Source: Epiperipatus broadwayi
Lineage: Eukaryota; Onychophora; Udeonychophora; Euonychophora; Peripatidae
Direction of reading: 5' to 3'
Length of the DNA stretch: 64,000 bases
Assembly (NCBI GenBank): GCA_028023455.1
Contig: JAQFVV010012416.1
Span: forward strand, 7,879,967 to 7,943,966
The notes under the pieces are model-generated. The model searched no databases. It was not told where the DNA came from and saw nothing but the letters and a program-made list of their open reading frames with translations. Numbering within the stretch: position 1 is the first letter of the stretch; each line of letters begins with the position of its first letter. The translations under genes and the position numbers were made by a program. This document shows, in pieces, positions 10,749-23,284 of the stretch.

Positions 10749-10974
10749 AGTAGGAATTAGATAGGGGTTTTATGCACAAACCTTTTTGAATCCATTGATT
10801 ACTCTGACTTCCACTGAATGACACTACTGTATGAAGAGTCTTGCCTCTGTGTTAACTTATTTGTTGTTGCTAACAGTTGTTTGTATTTGGAAAAATTTAA
10901 ATAAAGTTTAAAATTTTCTAGACATTTGACATTTAATGATAGTTATTTATTTGTTGTTTGATCTTCGTAAAATT

Positions 10975-11315
10975 AAATTAATTATTCAGTTTGAAAAATG
11001 TGTAATGTTTAAACTAAAACTGTGTTGAAGTTTTTTTTTTTTTTGTTTTTATAAGAAGTAAGTCAATTGCAAAAAATTCTAATATAAATCAGGAAGATAT
11101 AATGGGAATATATTTCTTTAAAATTGTAGATGTTATTTTATTTTATTTTTAATTTATAAATTGAATTTTTAAATTTCTTAAATTGTTTTAAATATTTGAA
11201 TGTATTCTTTATTCAGACAAGCAATACTAATTTAAATTTGGTTGCTTATTAAGATATATTTATTTGAGAAACAATTTCTTTTATAGAAGGAGCTAAGATG
11301 AAATCCTTTGTTTTG
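10975..11315 (+). repeat. Dispersed repeat R, copy 1
   Basis: About 340 bp align by eye with 38712-39020. Shared landmarks are 'aagtcaattg', 'attctaa.ata', 'aaattgaatttt', 'aatgtattctttatt' and 'agagctaa.at.aaat', in the same order and at similar spacing. The sequence is AT-rich with no coding sign. Function and family are unknown; it lies right after hairpin family A here. Confidence 0.6.
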
Positions 11316-12470
11316 ATTATCATCAATATTTTATTTTTTGAAATTAATGTTATACTTTTACATTGATATATATAATGGTTAACTTTTATCAGATCTTGTG
11401 TATACTTTGAAATATTTTATAATTTATCATTTTTATAACTGGCGCTGCTTATCATGGGCATAAATCATGCTTTTCTAATTTCCAATAATACCTCAATAAT
11501 ATCAGATTAAGAGTGTGGGTCTGAATTACATAGATATTGCTGATCTTTGATTAAAGGCATTGATATGTTATCTAACTTTTAAACTAATGTTATAATGAGT
11601 GATTCAATTCGAGGATAAACAATATGTGGAGATTGATAAATCTTTTATCGTTTTAGACGTACCTGATCTTAACCCTAAATAATTTTCAATTTGTGGCTAG
11701 ACCAACTGATGATCAGGTTGAAGCTGCAAGATTATCCAAGATATGTCCTTTCAATAGTCTATTAGACTACAAATAGAATTATACTATTATTTCGTACTTA
11801 AATTCATATATGGCGCCGTAACCCATTTTAGGTCTGTCATTTTGTTTATTGTATGTTTGAATGTGTTTATCTATGTGTAAAATTTTTGCTTGATAACAGT
11901 TTTTAAATTTTTAAAATATACAAAGAAAATGTCTAATATTTATATACGATAAATTATTAAAGTTTATTACAAGATTATTTAAATGCATGCTTAATATTTT
12001 ATAAACATCAAATTTCTATTATTATATTGCTATATTAAACTTTCTAGAGCTATGGTGAATTTATAGAAATTAGTTTTGCTATTTGAAATTTGAAACATTT
12101 TAAAAATCAAGCGCGGGGTAATAAGTGCAGGCATAAAGTTAATAGTTAATGATGTTTTAAAAACAAAAGAAGATAGTTTAAAATTTTCATATTTAGTAGT
12201 AAAGTTTTTAAAAAACGGCACAATTTTTTTTTATATATTTAATGTCATGAATTGATTAATGTTTTTAGCAATGTTTCTTCCGAATTTGTGTGCTTTTATA
12301 ATATATTGAAAGAATAGTTTATTAAATGTGTAGTGTTCTAATTAAAAGTTTACGTTTATAAATTGAAATTGCTTATAATCAGAGATTTTTAATGACATTA
12401 ACATTTAACAATTAGAAGTATGTTTATTATTTAGTTTTATTCAGAATGTGCTTTTAGTATTTGTAATGGT
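11316..12470. other. AT-rich spacer, nothing recognised
   Basis: Contains a few islands of more mixed composition (about 11440-11840) without motif, hairpin or coding character that I can identify. Confidence 0.4.
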
Positions 12471-12479
12471 TTGGTTTAA

Positions 12480-12672
12480 TGTTTTTAACGTTAGCTAAAT
12501 AAAGGTTTATTCCATATGCTTAAATGATTATTTTAAATAAATTAGCATTGGACATTTAAATATTGCAACATACCCAGCCCCTAATGAGTAGGTTTTACCA
12601 GCCAAGTGCGTTTAGAAACTATACATATGGAACAAACCTTTACTTTAACAATGTTTAAACGTTAAAGCAAAC
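12480..12672. repeat. Imperfect inverted-repeat element
   Basis: 'aacgttagctaaataaaggtt' with 'tattccatatg' on the left faces 'catatggaacaaacctttac' and 'aaacgttaaa' on the right, around a centre of mixed composition. It looks like a decayed MITE-like hairpin of about 190 bp. Confidence 0.55.
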
Positions 12673-12719
12673 TATTTCGGCTTAATAAATACTTTGCTTT
12701 TTATAAAGTTATGTATTTG

Positions 12720-13145
12720 CAGCTTTGACCAGATCAGGGCAGAAATACCAGACATGTTTAAGAATAAAAATATAAATATTGGATGTTTAAGGAATTTGGT
12801 AAAGGTCTTTTTTCAAATCTACATGCTAATATCTTTGTTCTATATGCTATATGGTACACAAGTTGCATATGTGTCTATGAAAACGGATCAAGAAGGCCAC
12901 TAATTGCTTTTAGAAATAAGCTAGAAACAATAAAAGAAAGGGATAGAAAAGTTTCTCAATACAAGGTATATATAGAAACCTGGTCGAGACTCTCTCAATC
13001 TTCAAAGCTATTGCGTGATAGACTTGCTTCAATTATAATATGTTTTTTTATTGATTTGTTGTATCTAGTGTCTATGACTTAATTAATGTTGTAAAAAAAG
13101 TAAATAAGTGTAACCGATGTTTTTTTTTCATTGAATGAATAAAGT
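12720..13145 (+). CDS. Unrecognised open frame near a poly(A) signal
   Basis: A 99-codon frame (12783-13082) with more even base composition than its surroundings. It starts MFKEFGKGL, has a hydrophobic stretch around residues 14-30, a basic middle with a KLETIKERDRK segment, and ends WSRLSQSSKLLRDRLAS before another hydrophobic run. A second frame (12694-12903) overlaps it. 'tttgcag' at about 12715-12721 could be a splice acceptor, and AATAAA lies at about 13138. I do not recognise the protein. It could be a terminal exon, a mobile-element scrap or chance. Confidence 0.25.
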
Positions 13146-13538
13146 ACCTTTGAAACATAATTATATTATGCCTTCATTGAGTATATGTTATTTATATAGA
13201 TTGGTAGATCTTTTACTATTTATAAATATTATTAAAAATCGTTTAATGGGACACTGCATAAGTAAAAATAAATGAAACTTTTTTATTAATATATTCAAAT
13301 TAATAAATTGGGAACTTACTATAGGTGGATTGAATAATTTCTTTTGTTGAATAACAAACCTTTAAACATTAGATTTAAAACCAGTAAAATATCCCATGAA
13401 TCTATCATGTGAGTGAAATTTTTTGAAATTACATGGTATTAGAGATTAAAAAATGTATTATACAGTCAAATTTTGACAGAAAATGTAGTATTAATATAGA
13501 AAAGATACATGAAAGCTGTGTGTATATATATATATAGC

Positions 13539-13570
<32 letters not shown>

Positions 13571-14119
13571 ACCCAAATAAGATTAAAATTTTGAATGGGA
13601 ATTCAGGTTTAGAAGTGAATGACTGAATATAAAAATAATTAATGGTTAAAATATTTAAATGTTTATATGTAAGTGACCATTTTGAATACAAAAGTAAAAT
13701 AATTGAATGTAAGGAAATTTATACACATTTTAAAATACATTCCTTTAAAGTACAAGTTTTCATGATTTACATATATTTTAAACAATCTTATATACAAAAT
13801 CTGTATTTTCTTTGTTGTCTGATTGGAGAATGAGTGTATGTTTGTCTGACATCATATGTCAAATTCACAATCACTATGTTTATGCAAAGGAACTAATTTC
13901 ACCATTTAAAAATGCTCGAAAAAATCAGTACATGTGCTTTTAACTACAGAGAGATATAGTGTATATTTCGTAGCAAATATTCCCAGCCAGCTGTAGAAAC
14001 AGCCACAAATGCTGATCCATAATTAAGCATTAAGATGCTACATGCTTTCATGGTCTGTCAATCCCCTAATATAGGTCAGATGAATGACATATTCAGTAAT
14101 ATTTAGTAAAAAAACATAT
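13146..14119. other. AT-rich spacer with a TA/TG microsatellite
   Basis: A duplicated 'gctgtgtgtatatatatata' block sits at 13516-13570. Nothing else is recognised. Confidence 0.5.
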
Positions 14120-14655
14120 ATTTACATTAAATCTTAAAAAAATATGTTAAAACCATCAATTAAAAAACATTACAAATATTATATTTACCAAAAAATATTA
14201 CAAAAAACAATGGGCTCAAAGGTCAACATTTTTGTAACCTAATATTAATAAATGGTAACTATTAATAAAGCTGTGATGCTGTCAAAAAATCAGAAAAAAT
14301 GTAAATTTTTTATTCAGAGATTATTCCAGTAAATATATAGTTATGCTATAACATTATCAAATATATTTAAATATGTGAATTTTAATTTAACTTTATTAAA
14401 ATTCAGAAATTTATTTATATAATATTAAAATGTTTTGTTTAATTTACATTAAATCTTTAAAAAAATTGTTAAAATGAGTCATTATTACAAAAATTATGGG
14501 CTGAAAGACAGCAGTTTTTACATTCTGCCATAATGACAGTTATTTGAGCTGATGTATAAGTCTCACAATTAAAATGTTTTGTTTGATTTACATTAAATCT
14601 TAAAAAAATATGTTGAAGCAACCAATTAAAAAAATTTATGGTCTTTACAAGGCCG
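14120..14655 (+). repeat. Three related direct repeats
   Basis: The segment 'tttacattaaatctt.aaaaaaat.tgtt.aa' recurs at about 14120, 14448 and 14588, each followed by '..caattaaaaaa' or a similar stretch and a 'tatgggct' or 'tatggtc' motif. Spacing is uneven (about 330 and 140 bp), so this looks like partial duplications rather than a clean tandem array. Confidence 0.6.
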
Positions 14656-14867
14656 GTTACATCTGGTAGTTTAATATTCATGTAAATTTGAGACAAATAG
14701 AAAGTAGAATCTTGAGAATTGTAAATTTAATACAAGTATCTTATTAATATTAGTTTATTATACAGACATTTTAAATTGTTTTATAATAAAGTTAAATTAA
14801 AATATAATAACATTAAAATTAATAAGTACATTTTAATTACTAATATGCTAAAATTAATTGTGTTACA

Positions 14868-15113
14868 GTGAAACTTTTAAGTTTATTAATTAGTAGGCTT
14901 TTTTATCTATTCTATCTTTTAGACTTAGCACTTTCAGAGCCCTTGCAGCTTCATATTCATAGTCCTTTTCATATTGTTAACTATATGCAAATGCGTGCTA
15001 ATTGCTTATATCATCCATTTTTTCGAAATCGTGAAGCACGTGTCCTCTCTGTTTATTGCTCTGCCATCGCTGGTGAAAGTTTCACCATAATGCAATTAAT
15101 TTTAGCATATTAG
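14868..15113 (+). CDS. Unrecognised open frame, mixed composition
   Basis: An 82-codon frame whose second half (about 14925-15100) has a base composition closer to coding DNA than its flanks. The protein begins with a hydrophobic stretch (LLSLLISRLFYLFYLLDLAL) that could read as a signal or membrane segment. The opposite strand also reads fairly openly over the same bases. No family recognised; low confidence that it is a gene. Confidence 0.15.
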   Translation: MKLLSLLISRLFYLFYLLDLALSEPLQLHIHSPFHIVNYMQMRANCLYHPFFRNREARVLSVYCSAIAGESFTIMQLILAY

Positions 15114-15723
15114 TAATTACAAAGTAAGGGTGAAATAAAAATTGTTATTAAGTACATTTTATTATCTGATATCACAAATTGAATTAATAATTGAAAAAAA
15201 GTAGTCTCCAAGTATTTTAATATAGGATTTAGATATCTTCTATCTTTAAATAGATTGGTAAATAATAGTAAATACAGAATAAATAAAACTGATAAACGTC
15301 AATTATATATTCTATTAAATGTGTTAAGATGTAATTGTTTAACCATTGAGACTAAAATTAATTTATTTGCATGTCATGAGCTACATACATATTACTATAA
15401 AAAATCAATACAAAATCCTTAAAGTAATTTTGTTTTCATTTGTCATGAGAAAATAATCTGGACATGATTATTACCATCAGAAAATTAGAACTTGACTATA
15501 GCGATTCAAATAATAGGAAAATAATAATTAAGGAAGCCTGATACATATTGAAAAAAGTTTAGTAGTATTTAACTGACTATAATCTGAAGTTTTTACATTA
15601 ATTAACTTTTTTAGAATTTCCTAATAGCCATTTGGTTATTATATTTTAATGTTATCTTTTCTCTGATTTGCACATTAATTTGAATGTGTTTTGTTATGTA
15701 TAGAGTTATATATTGTTAAAATA
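15114..15723. other. AT-rich spacer, nothing recognised
   Basis: No coding, hairpin or repeat signal noticed. Confidence 0.4.
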
Positions 15724-15790
15724 AGATTGCCTTGACAACAGTATGAAATTGTTGATTATCTAAGTGTTGACTAGCTTTTAATGATATATA
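15724..15790 (-). repeat. Dispersed repeat D, minus copy
   Basis: The reverse complement matches 8520-8612, with shared 'aacacttaga.aat' and 'ctgttgtcaaggcaa' landmarks at similar spacing. Confidence 0.55.
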
Positions 15791-16779
15791 TTGAAATGGA
15801 AACCTCCCAGCCCACTTTCCATTTCACCATTAACCTAATGACCTACCCATCTGAACTGGTTTCGAACCTATTTTAAATGTCAAAATGTGATATATAAATT
15901 GAGCAGTAAAATTTGTCAATATGGCTGCCTGAAGGGCATCATCCATTTACATATGAAAGTATGCTATAATTAGACAGATTGATAAAATTATAGCATAGAA
16001 ATACTCATAATTTGTTATAAAATATTTTATTAATGTATAAATCAATTCTAAATTTTATATTTGTATTATATTTGTATGTGGATGGATAATTTAAACTATA
16101 GAATGAAGGCATAATGATTTATATACATATATTTAAGATTAAATAAAAAGATATAATGTAAAATGTTTTCTTTAAAATATGTTTACGGTTATTCTGATTT
16201 AATGGTTTTATAGAGATAACTGAAACTAAAGTTTCTTTTTTTTTTAAATCTGTCCAATTTGTTCTTTTTTTTGTAAAAACAAAAAAGATAGGGAAAGAAA
16301 ATATGTTGAAAATTATTTATATCACATTAAAATAAAAGTAATCGGTTTATAATTAAAAATGGGAATTTTGTGAAAACAAAAAATCAATTAGTGACTGCAA
16401 CTGTATTGGGTAAAAGTAAAATCTCGTTTAATGATTGAATTTGTTTGCAACAAAAGACTTTTATCATTAAATCAGAATACCATTACTATCTGCTAGGCTT
16501 TAAAAATTCATAACACTTAAAAAAGGAATTTAATTAATGAAATCAGAATCAAAATTATATAATTTATATATTTTAATTAAATTTTTTAAGTAAATTAAAT
16601 ATATCTCCTCAGAGACATTATCAGCAGTAGAAAATCAGATTATATGATTTTGTTTAATTAAAAGTCAATTGGTCCTGAGGCAAACGAAATTCCAAAAGGT
16701 GTTAAGGCTTGGTAGATGGAAATATATAAATAGGCTATATTTTAAGTGGGAGAACTACATTTTTCTTTGAAGAGCTGTT
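15791..16779. other. AT-rich spacer, nothing recognised
   Basis: No gene or repeat family recognised. Confidence 0.4.
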
Positions 16780-17080
16780 ACTATCCAAGCTGCATGTCCT
16801 GCTAGACAGGCAAGAATTTGTTGCCTTTCCCATGGTGGAACATCGAAGTTTGATCCACCCAAGGCCGAAGCAACAACCAATGTTGCCCCAACAAGCTTAT
16901 AACAAATAGAAGATGGCATAAGCCACTAAAAGAACTCATTTTTGTTCCAATTCAAGCACCTCAGTCCAGCAATAGGAATACAATCTTAAATCATCCCCCA
17001 ACTAAGTAGAAGATGCCATAATCCACTAAAAGAACTCACTCTCATTCCAGCTCAAGTGATCTCCAGTCCAGCTATATGAG
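16780..17080. repeat. GC-richer island with a ~97-bp direct duplication
   Basis: Composition rises clearly above the background. 'agaagatggcataagccact' with 'aaaagaactca' at 16907 recurs at 17004 with small changes, each followed by 'ttccag.tcaag' and 'cagtccagc.at'. Just upstream a small hairpin GGTGGA...TCCACC lies at about 16833-16858. It may be an old SINE or a DNA-element interior. No A or B box, poly(A) tail or target-site duplication was found. Confidence 0.5.
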
Positions 17081-18984
17081 GACCATTTTAATATCAATTA
17101 AAAATCACAGAGCTCTGTGTCAAAATCGGAAATGATCATTATTTCTTCAAAATCAGGTTAGCTAACCATGTTAATGTAAACTCTGTCTAAATTGTTGTAT
17201 AATATTTGAATACTATAAATGACCTATTTTTGCTACATTTCTTTATTAATTTAATGTTTTTTTATATAACTTAATCACTGCAAGTACATTTACTTGTCAT
17301 TTGCTTATTTTAATTATTATTAGTTATGCCTATGTTTCGAAATGGTGTGCATTTAATTAGAAAATATGTTTTTTGAAGATATTTAAAATCTTTGTATTAT
17401 TATTTATTATAGCATCATTTAGCGCATTGTTTTGAAACCCTATTTTATAAATAATGGTGATCCTTTTGTGCTCATTGTTATTTTGTCATTTGTAAATTAA
17501 TTAATGTAAATATAAAATGTGGCTTATAAATCCAAATTTGCAACTTTAATTATTATGTTACTAAAAATTAAACTAGCATGGAGTGTAACCATAAGTATAT
17601 TTTTCTTATTAAAGTCTTTGTAAGTCCCTTAAATATACGTTCCCTCTTAAAAGTTTATTAATTATAGATAACTGAAAAGGTTGAATGGGATAAAATAAAG
17701 TATATAATATATTCCTGTCAGTAGCATACGTGAATTTTTCATGCTACAGAAGAGTTGGCTCTTTTGATCAATCTGATAAACTAGTGTTCATGTGTGGTAT
17801 AGTATTTAATTTATAATATACTTTGGTTTGGCGGATGTGAAATTTATTAATATTTATCATTTTGCTGTTTTTGATATATATAAGATGGAGCCACAGTGAG
17901 TTCAGCCCATCTTTTTCTCTCAGGGTAGTGTGCTAAGAACCAGATTAGCATGTAAGCCCTCCACCTCTTATGAACCAAATCAAGATTCTCTTTTAGCAGC
18001 AGGATGATCAGTCATTGGATAAACCAGTGTTGGTCACGTAAATGCTAAAATCTATTCATCCATCCACAGAGCCACTTTACTATTATATTTACTTGTGTGT
18101 AGCATATTAATAAAATCTTTATAGCCAACTTTACCACCCTAATATGCAGTCTTCAGCATTGAACTGAAGCATTCTTGAAAACCCATTCGACCTAAAGCTA
18201 TCTGGGATGCTTTATACGCCCATATTTAATATATAAATTTGTCATAATCAGATGTATTATTAAGCTTTACTCCAGACTTGGTGTGATTATGTGTATAATA
18301 GCCACTCGAATTGATTATGAAATGGCATAACTAATAAGTGGAATGTAATGATTTATTATATAGCATAATATTTAGCTTCATTAAATAATAGCCATAAATT
18401 TATTTAATCCAAGCATCAATTATTATTTGTACAATTGTCTAGAGTAATATTGCTTAATAAATAAAATGCCTGTGTGCAATATCCAATGCTAAATTATGGG
18501 TTATATCAAAATATATATGTAATTGTCAATAAATATATTACTAATTCATCATATATCAGTTTCTGTCTCATTATTAAATCAATCCAATTCATTAATTGAT
18601 TATAGTTATTAATTAATAAATCCCTTTCAATTAAATATATTAGATTTTATCATGGAATGTCTTGAGTATTAAATTTGTTAATATATATGTTTAAATCCAT
18701 GAGTTTCATCGTCTTCTCCACTTTCCTAGTGGGCCAGACTTAAGAATTAATTCTCATGTGCCATCACTGTTATGTTATCCATTAGGTGTTTGATCTGGGG
18801 CTTGGAGAATGGTTTCGAATCCAGGTTGGTCTCTGACCTAAATCTCAGGCTTGGCTGGGTTTGAAGTACATTTTGTGAGTTCCAGCTCATGTTAGATGGA
18901 TAAACATGTTTTGACCCCCACAATATATATATATATATAATAATTAGTAAATGAGGATGAAGTTAAATCTACAGCCAATATGTA
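17081..18984. other. Spacer with two GC-richer patches
   Basis: Patches at about 17885-18220 and 18700-18910 have mixed composition. The second holds a B-box-like 'ggtttcgaatccagg' (about 18811-18825) without a convincing A box. No gene recognised. A TA repeat lies at about 18923-18940. Confidence 0.35.
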
Positions 18985-19125
18985 TTGATTTGTAGCAACT
19001 AATCGAATGCAGTTCTGCAGGTTGAATGAAAACAATAGCAAACATGCTCAAACTACTACTAACCAAAAGGTTTGCTATTGTTTTCATTCAGCCTGCAGAA
19101 TCATGTTTGACTAATTGCTAATTGT
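18985..19125. mobile_element. ~140-bp hairpin element (MITE-like)
   Basis: Long terminal inverted repeats: 'tgcaggttgaatgaaaacaa' then 'tagcaaac' faces 'gtttgctattgttttcattc' then 'agcctgca'. Weaker pairing extends outwards ('tagcaactaatcgaatg' against 'gtttgactaattgcta'). The loop is about 25 bases and there is no coding content. Confidence 0.8.
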
Positions 19126-19865
19126 GATCCTATTTATTAATTATTTTACATCTTTATTAACAGCTAAGAATATTAAATTGAAATACATATACATTCTCAA
19201 AGATTAGATGTTAGGATAGGTTTATGTAATAGATTTATAATTATCAGATGTGATAATGAAAGATTAAAATATACTGCATCTGGCTATATTTTCTAATGAT
19301 TATAGTATAAAGAACAAAATAAAATATTTTTTAATATTTAATTTTTGTCTACAGTAAACAGTGAATAAATTAAATAAATTATTATTTATGGAAAGGGGGA
19401 GAGAGAGAAAGAAACTCACAGAAATTGTTTTATAACTTCAGTGAAACATTATAAATGATTAAATAAATATTAAAATAGTTATAGTAAAAGCTAAAATAAT
19501 ATTCTTGATATTGATTCAATTGTTTAGATTTCAAGGTCAACTTTCTGTATTGTAAATTATTAAATTATTAACTTCTACAATAGTAAATAATTAGATATGC
19601 CATCAACTGTTTTAATTTCAATATTAAAATTGCATTATAAATTGTGAAGTGATTATTTTCATGTTAATGATTTAATAATATTTGTAGCTGGTAAATGTGA
19701 AATGGAAAATTTGTTAACTAAAATTTGTCAAATGTTAATGATTTAATATAAATAGAATTATTTAAAATATAAAAATATAATACAAGTCTGTCAAATAATT
19801 TATTTAATCTAGTTAATAAAAAAACATGCTTAGTAAATTCTATATAAATAAATAGTACATAGGGT
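19126..19865. other. AT-rich spacer, nothing recognised
   Basis: Contains a short GA-rich run at about 19397-19412. Nothing else is evident. Confidence 0.4.
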
Positions 19866-20475
19866 ATCTAAGCACAGACTTTCACACTATCCACCACTCT
19901 CCATTGTATCTCATAACACTGATACACTTGAACACATATGTCGAAAAGATAAATAATTACCAATATGCGTATTTCATGTTAAACCAGCAATCGTCAATTG
20001 GTCCAGATTATCATCTCTACACATATATGCAATAGGTGCTCAGATATATATTAAAATAGTCAATCTTCCTACTTTAATGGACAGACTTCAATCCGCTCCA
20101 CACTCCAACTCTTCAACCACCCATCCAATTGAAAATCTGATAATGGAATGCTCAAACACCAAGAATCTCGGGCTCAGGATGACCTTTGAGAGTTCCATCA
20201 TCAGATTTTCAATTGAATGGATGGTTAAAGAGTTGGAGTGTGGAGTGGATTGAAGCCTGTCCATTAAAGTATGAAGATTGACTATCTTAAATATATATCT
20301 GAGCACTTATTGCATATATGTGTAAAGATGATAATCTGGACCAACTGACGATTGCTGGTTTAGCATGAAATACGTATATTGGTGATTATTTATCTTTTTG
20401 ACATATATGTGTTCAAGAGTATCAGTGTCATGAGATACAATGGAGAGTGGTGAGTAGTGTGAAAGTCTGCGCTCA
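19866..20475. mobile_element. Hairpin element family B, complete 610-bp copy
   Basis: Nearly the whole element is one palindrome. 'gcacagactttcacac' at the left pairs with 'gtgtgaaagtctgcgc' at the right, and arms of about 290 bp can be followed inwards to a centre near 20165. Divergence between the arms is low. It is non-coding; a 72-codon minus frame inside it is a by-product of the repeat. Partial or rearranged relatives lie at 222-345, 36200-36700, 48131-48404, 60610-60745 and 61937-62122, making this the most abundant hairpin family here. The transposase source is unknown. Confidence 0.9.
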
Positions 20476-22029
20476 TATACCATAAATACTACATATATTG
20501 ATACAGGTATATAATAAGCTTGTATTTCAGTTATGAATAAATAGTATAATTTAATTAAGAGTCAAAAGTATTTTTTAAACAATAATATTAGAAGCCAGCC
20601 TGCTACTGATTAATGCATGGTTGTGCTGAATTTACTATTTCTGCATTTCTGGACTACTTAAGTCTCATAGGAGCTAAAATAGTATTCATTGCTATAATTG
20701 CCAAAATAACAGAAATGACTACTAGCACATAAAAAAAACTTTTAATCAATACCAAATCAGTTTTGAGACTGGCATAAATAACATTATATTGTTTCCTAAG
20801 CATAAAATGATTTTCTATCTTTAATATTAGGAAAATTTCTAGTATTACATTTGAGCTAGACATGATAATTCATTTGCATAGTTAATCATTAGATAAACAT
20901 AGAATAAGTGAAACTGTAGTTGGGAAATGTTGAATCAACAGCAAATATCTAATTTATCCCAAATTTAGCCTGTCTCATTGTAAAAAAATATTCAAATATG
21001 TGAAAAAAAAACCATGCCTCCATCTGTAGAATGGAAATATACAAGTATAAATCAGAACACATTGCTAAACATAAAATATTAATAAGAATAAGAGATCAAC
21101 AATCTAGCTTAAAAAATATCAAATTCTTGCTGTTTTGTCAGAACTGATTAATATAAAAATATGTTAATAGAGGATATATAGGTGTTTATATATATGTCTT
21201 TAAAAAATTGGGGTCAATGGTATTCATCTTATTTTTCAAAGGGATAAAATAAATTTATATTAATTTTTGTAATATTTAATATCATTTAATCTTTTTATTT
21301 TCTGTATGATTAAAATGCAACATCATAAAAACAAAAATTAATATATAACATTGTATGCAACATTACATTAATCAAAAGTCAAATAATTTTATATTAAATA
21401 TTTCATTTTAAAGTTAGTAATGTCAGATTTTAGTTTTTATATTTCACTAGAGGTGGCAGGAATAAGTAAATATAAGAAGGCACTAAAGCTTAGGTAACAA
21501 TTCTAGAAATTTGACCGGCATTGATTATATTATATTGTGAGAGAAAATGATTATTTTATAATTATTATTTTAATTTTATTTTTCTTAAATTGTTAAGTAA
21601 TATAATTACAAAATGAAATGTATTTGATGTATGATATTAAAAATAGTTTTTGATGTATTTAAATGCATTAAAAATAATTTTTAAATTTTCTAGTGAAATC
21701 AGATTGTAAGCCTTTTTTAAATTTCACATCATAAAAATTTGTTCTTTTTTCCAAAAAATACTTTCATTAAATTAGTTATTTAGGAAGAAATGTTTAAAAT
21801 AAATATGCAAAAAATACTTTATTTTGCCAGAAACTCTGTTTAAACTGAAGGTTATATGAAAAATAACCTCATAGTTTGAAGCTTGGTTTATTGATCTTAA
21901 TGATTAATATTTTAAATTATATATTTACAATATTTAAATGTTTTTAGATAAAAAGAATAATTAATTTTGTGTTTTTACTTTTTGAGGAAGGAAGACAAGA
22001 AATAGTGTTTTCATCTTAGAGAATTCCAA
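20476..22029. other. AT-rich spacer, nothing certain
   Basis: A 69-codon minus frame at 20654-20863 includes a hydrophobic run but no recognised motif. The rest is AT-rich DNA without visible structure. Confidence 0.35.
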
Positions 22030-22075
22030 TATCAATAACAATCAACAATTACAAACTGTTGCCAAGGCAACCTTT
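22030..22075 (+). repeat. Dispersed repeat D core
   Basis: 'caacaattacaaactgttgc' followed by 'caaggcaacc' matches the cores at 8560-8612 and, reversed, at 15724-15768. Confidence 0.5.
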
Positions 22076-23284
22076 TAACAATATATAAACGGATTTATAA
22101 AATATGAACAAATCCATAATCATAATAAATAGAACATTCTATTAAATGTTTTAACATACAACTTTAAGAGTTACTGTTGAGGTTCATCGATAAAGCTGAT
22201 ATACAATCTTAAAAAAACTTTACAGCACAAAATATTAAACAATTTATTCAAAGTAACGACATTTTCAGCACTGTATTGAATGGTCCTCTGAATAAGTATA
22301 TATATAAATAAAAATTATATATATATATATTATAATGGGATGGGGTAGGAGGGGTTAATAGAATGAAAGAAAGGAATGAATCTGGGGTGATGGAAAGTCA
22401 TCATCAACCCCAGTAAATTTAAAATCAAAAATCAATAATTTACAAAAGTATATGTAAGTAAAATATATTTAAGGGATCAAGAGATCTATGGTAACATTGA
22501 AAGATCATCCAGCTAACTCAGAGAGCAATTAACCATATATCAACCAGCATTATAAAGTAAATATCAGTAAAGTAAAATACTGTTCATCATCATTAATGAT
22601 GGGAATAAAATAAATCAGTACAATAAATCAGAATAAAAACAACAGTCCATCTTATGGCTGGATTTGAACAATAAAATATATAAATCAACAGTCAACCTTG
22701 TGATTGGATTGGAAATGGGTCTTCTGTAGACCAGACTAACTATTGAGCCTTTGCCACCTTGGGCAATTATTTAAACATAACTTAGAAGCACCAGCTTAAA
22801 TGCCCATTCATCATAATACATAATAATCAGAAATCAAAACAATAATGCTGGGACATTTAAAACATGCTGATTATCATCAATGCTCAGACCACTTGTACTG
22901 GCCAACTATAAACGTAAATTTTTAATAAGACTAAAGTAAAATAAAAGATAATAATGCATGGGCTTTAAAGAATATTCTCTTTTGTGCCAACCAGGATGAT
23001 GATTGATCATCTCTGGATGCCCCAAAGCACTAAGTACACATCCCCATTTATCCGTGTCCAAAATCTAGCCCAGAGAACACAAGCTCTATTACTGTATGTG
23101 ACCAAGAGATGATGGAATACAATTTTTAACAATTAAATATAAGTTTATTAATAACAAAAAAAATAAATGATTAAGGTCTTATAAGAGTTCTGATTTTGAA
23201 TGATACACAATAATAAAGTCATCATTCTATAATTTACAAGATTACTAAAAAATTCAAGTTATTACATTAATTGCATTATTTCTT
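22076..23284. other. Spacer with mixed-composition patches
   Basis: 22640-23100 is less AT-rich and carries several TGG/CCA-containing stretches, but I found no tRNA boxes, coding frame or partner copy within the window. Confidence 0.35.

Larger units (their letters stand above)
10541..10846. mobile_element. Hairpin element family A, copy 3 (palindromic)
   Basis: The longest family A copy, about 306 bp. Its ends 'actctccataaagtagcac' and 'gacactactgtatgaagag' are inverted. The element reads almost as a head-to-head duplication, because the stretch with CTGATGA and the GATATTGGATGAG block appears on both strands around the centre (about 10690). It carries two opposed hammerhead-like motifs (separate entries). 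No coding capacity. Confidence 0.8.

Noticed and set aside
18811-18825. tRNA-derived SINE based on a B-box-like 'ggtttcgaatccagg'
   Set aside because: No A box at the right distance, no poly(A) and no target-site duplication.
20088-20306. 72-codon minus-strand frame
   Set aside because: It lies across the centre of the family B palindrome and has no known motif.
20654-20863. 69-codon minus-strand frame with a membrane-like run
   Set aside because: In AT-rich DNA hydrophobic runs are common by chance. There is no motif, no splice context and no partner exon.
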